Assembly: GCA_963517805.1 (NCBI GenBank) | Contig: CAUQHD010000101.1 | Coordinates: forward strand, 1 to 5,951 | DNA length: 5,951 nt | DNA from: JABCPE02 sp963517805 | GTDB taxonomy: Bacteria > Bacteroidota > Bacteroidia > Flavobacteriales > Weeksellaceae | Direction: 5' to 3' | Shown: positions 5,604-5,951 of the stretch, piece by piece | Numbering within the stretch: the stretch's first letter is position 1 | Layout: every line of letters begins with the position of its first letter | Translations under genes and position numbers: made by a program | Notes under the pieces: model-generated | Told to the model about the DNA's origin: nothing | Seen by the model: the letters and a program-made list of their open reading frames with translations, nothing else | Databases searched by the model: none

Positions 5604-5636
5604 TGTTTTTCTTACTTTATTTGGTTAAACAGATAT

Positions 5637-5644
5637 CAAAATTA
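5637..5644 (-). promoter_or_regulatory. Predicted -7 box for the lemA operon
   Basis: Read on the minus strand this is TAATTTTG, a full match to TAnnTTTG, located 34 bases upstream of the lemA ATG. At the -33 position only ATG (5663-5665, 18-base spacer) is found instead of TTG, and it overlaps the waaA stop codon. The lemA operon may therefore be transcribed both from here and by read-through from waaA. Confidence 0.35.
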
Positions 5645-5661
5645 CAAAAAAAATTATAATA

Positions 5662-5951
5662 TCATATATATGACCTGATTTTCTGTAAAATAATTTCAGT
5701 CACATTAGGTTGAGAATTTACAAAACCTCTTGCTTTTTCAGACATTTCATGTAGAAGCGTTTTATCTTTTAATAATTTTATAATAAACTCTGAAGCCTCT
5801 TTTTCGTTCTCAAAAGATTTCCCTCCATTGGCGCTGATGAGGTTGTCTGCTTCTGGATTTTTTTTGTAATGATTTCCGAATATCACGGGCACACCAAAAG
5901 TAGCCGCCTCTAAAATATTATGCAGTCCCTTGTCATGAAAACCTCCTCCCA
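5662..5951 (-). CDS. waaA: 3-deoxy-D-manno-octulosonic acid (Kdo) transferase, C-terminal part (start outside window)
   Basis: 95 residues of the C-terminus are visible before the TGA at 5662-5664; the gene continues past the right edge. The visible part begins GGGFHDKGLHNILEAATFG and continues VPVIFGNHYKKNPEADNLI, which matches the nucleotide-sugar-binding region of the GT-B fold in WaaA/KdtA (GGGF-x3-GLHN-x-LE and P-VIFG-x-Y-K-x3-EA). The remaining helix-rich tail (AKGRGF-like 'KARGFVNSQPNVTEIILQKI') is typical for the end of this enzyme. WaaA adds Kdo from CMP-Kdo to the lipid A precursor on the inner face of the inner membrane, so the organism makes a lipopolysaccharide. Another GT-B glycosyltransferase is possible but less likely. 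Confidence 0.86.
   Translation of the reverse strand, partial: GGGFHDKGLHNILEAATFGVPVIFGNHYKKNPEADNLISANGGKSFENEKEASEFIIKLLKDKTLLHEMSEKARGFVNSQPNVTEIILQKIRSYI

Overview
The window looks like chromosomal DNA of a low-GC member of the Bacteroidota, most likely class Flavobacteriia (Weeksellaceae / Chryseobacterium-Riemerella type). The evidence is the AT-rich intergenic DNA, promoter boxes of the Bacteroidota form TTG-N(17-23)-TAnnTTTG, the near absence of Shine-Dalgarno sequences, and protein content typical of the group. The genus is inferred from style only. No tRNA, rRNA, CRISPR array, insertion sequence or phage gene was recognised.

Left part (1-1770, all on the minus strand). rpmH (ribosomal protein L34, 1615-1770) has its own strong promoter. 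It is followed by a three-gene stress cassette: an ECF sigma factor (913-1467), a single-pass membrane protein that is probably its anti-sigma factor (401-910), and the start of a secreted histidine-rich protein of the Spy/CpxP/CnrX-like 'sensor' type, cut by the window edge (1-385). The three genes are separated by 2 and 15 bases and read as one operon. A 17-base palindrome sits inside the predicted promoter of this operon.

Middle (1983-3768). An acidic, tyrosine-rich protein of unknown function (1983-2561, minus) is divergent from nrnA (2764-3768, plus), a DHH/DHHA1 nanoRNase/pAp phosphatase. The roughly 200-base region between them holds a -7 box TATATTTG on each strand. A hairpin at the nrnA stop codon probably terminates transcription from both sides.

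Right part (3786-5951, minus strand). A lemA - TPM - TPM operon encodes a LemA membrane protein, a small soluble TPM-domain protein, and an exported, membrane-anchored TPM-domain protein with a glycine-rich tail. Upstream lies the 3' end of waaA (Kdo transferase, lipid A core assembly), cut by the right edge. Several parts concern the cell envelope (Kdo transfer, LemA/TPM, the ECF sensor module), while rpmH and nrnA are housekeeping genes.

The most interesting items are the ECF/anti-sigma/His-rich sensor cassette with its spacer palindrome, and the unclassified 192-residue protein between rpmH and nrnA. I found no clear evidence of a wholly new system.
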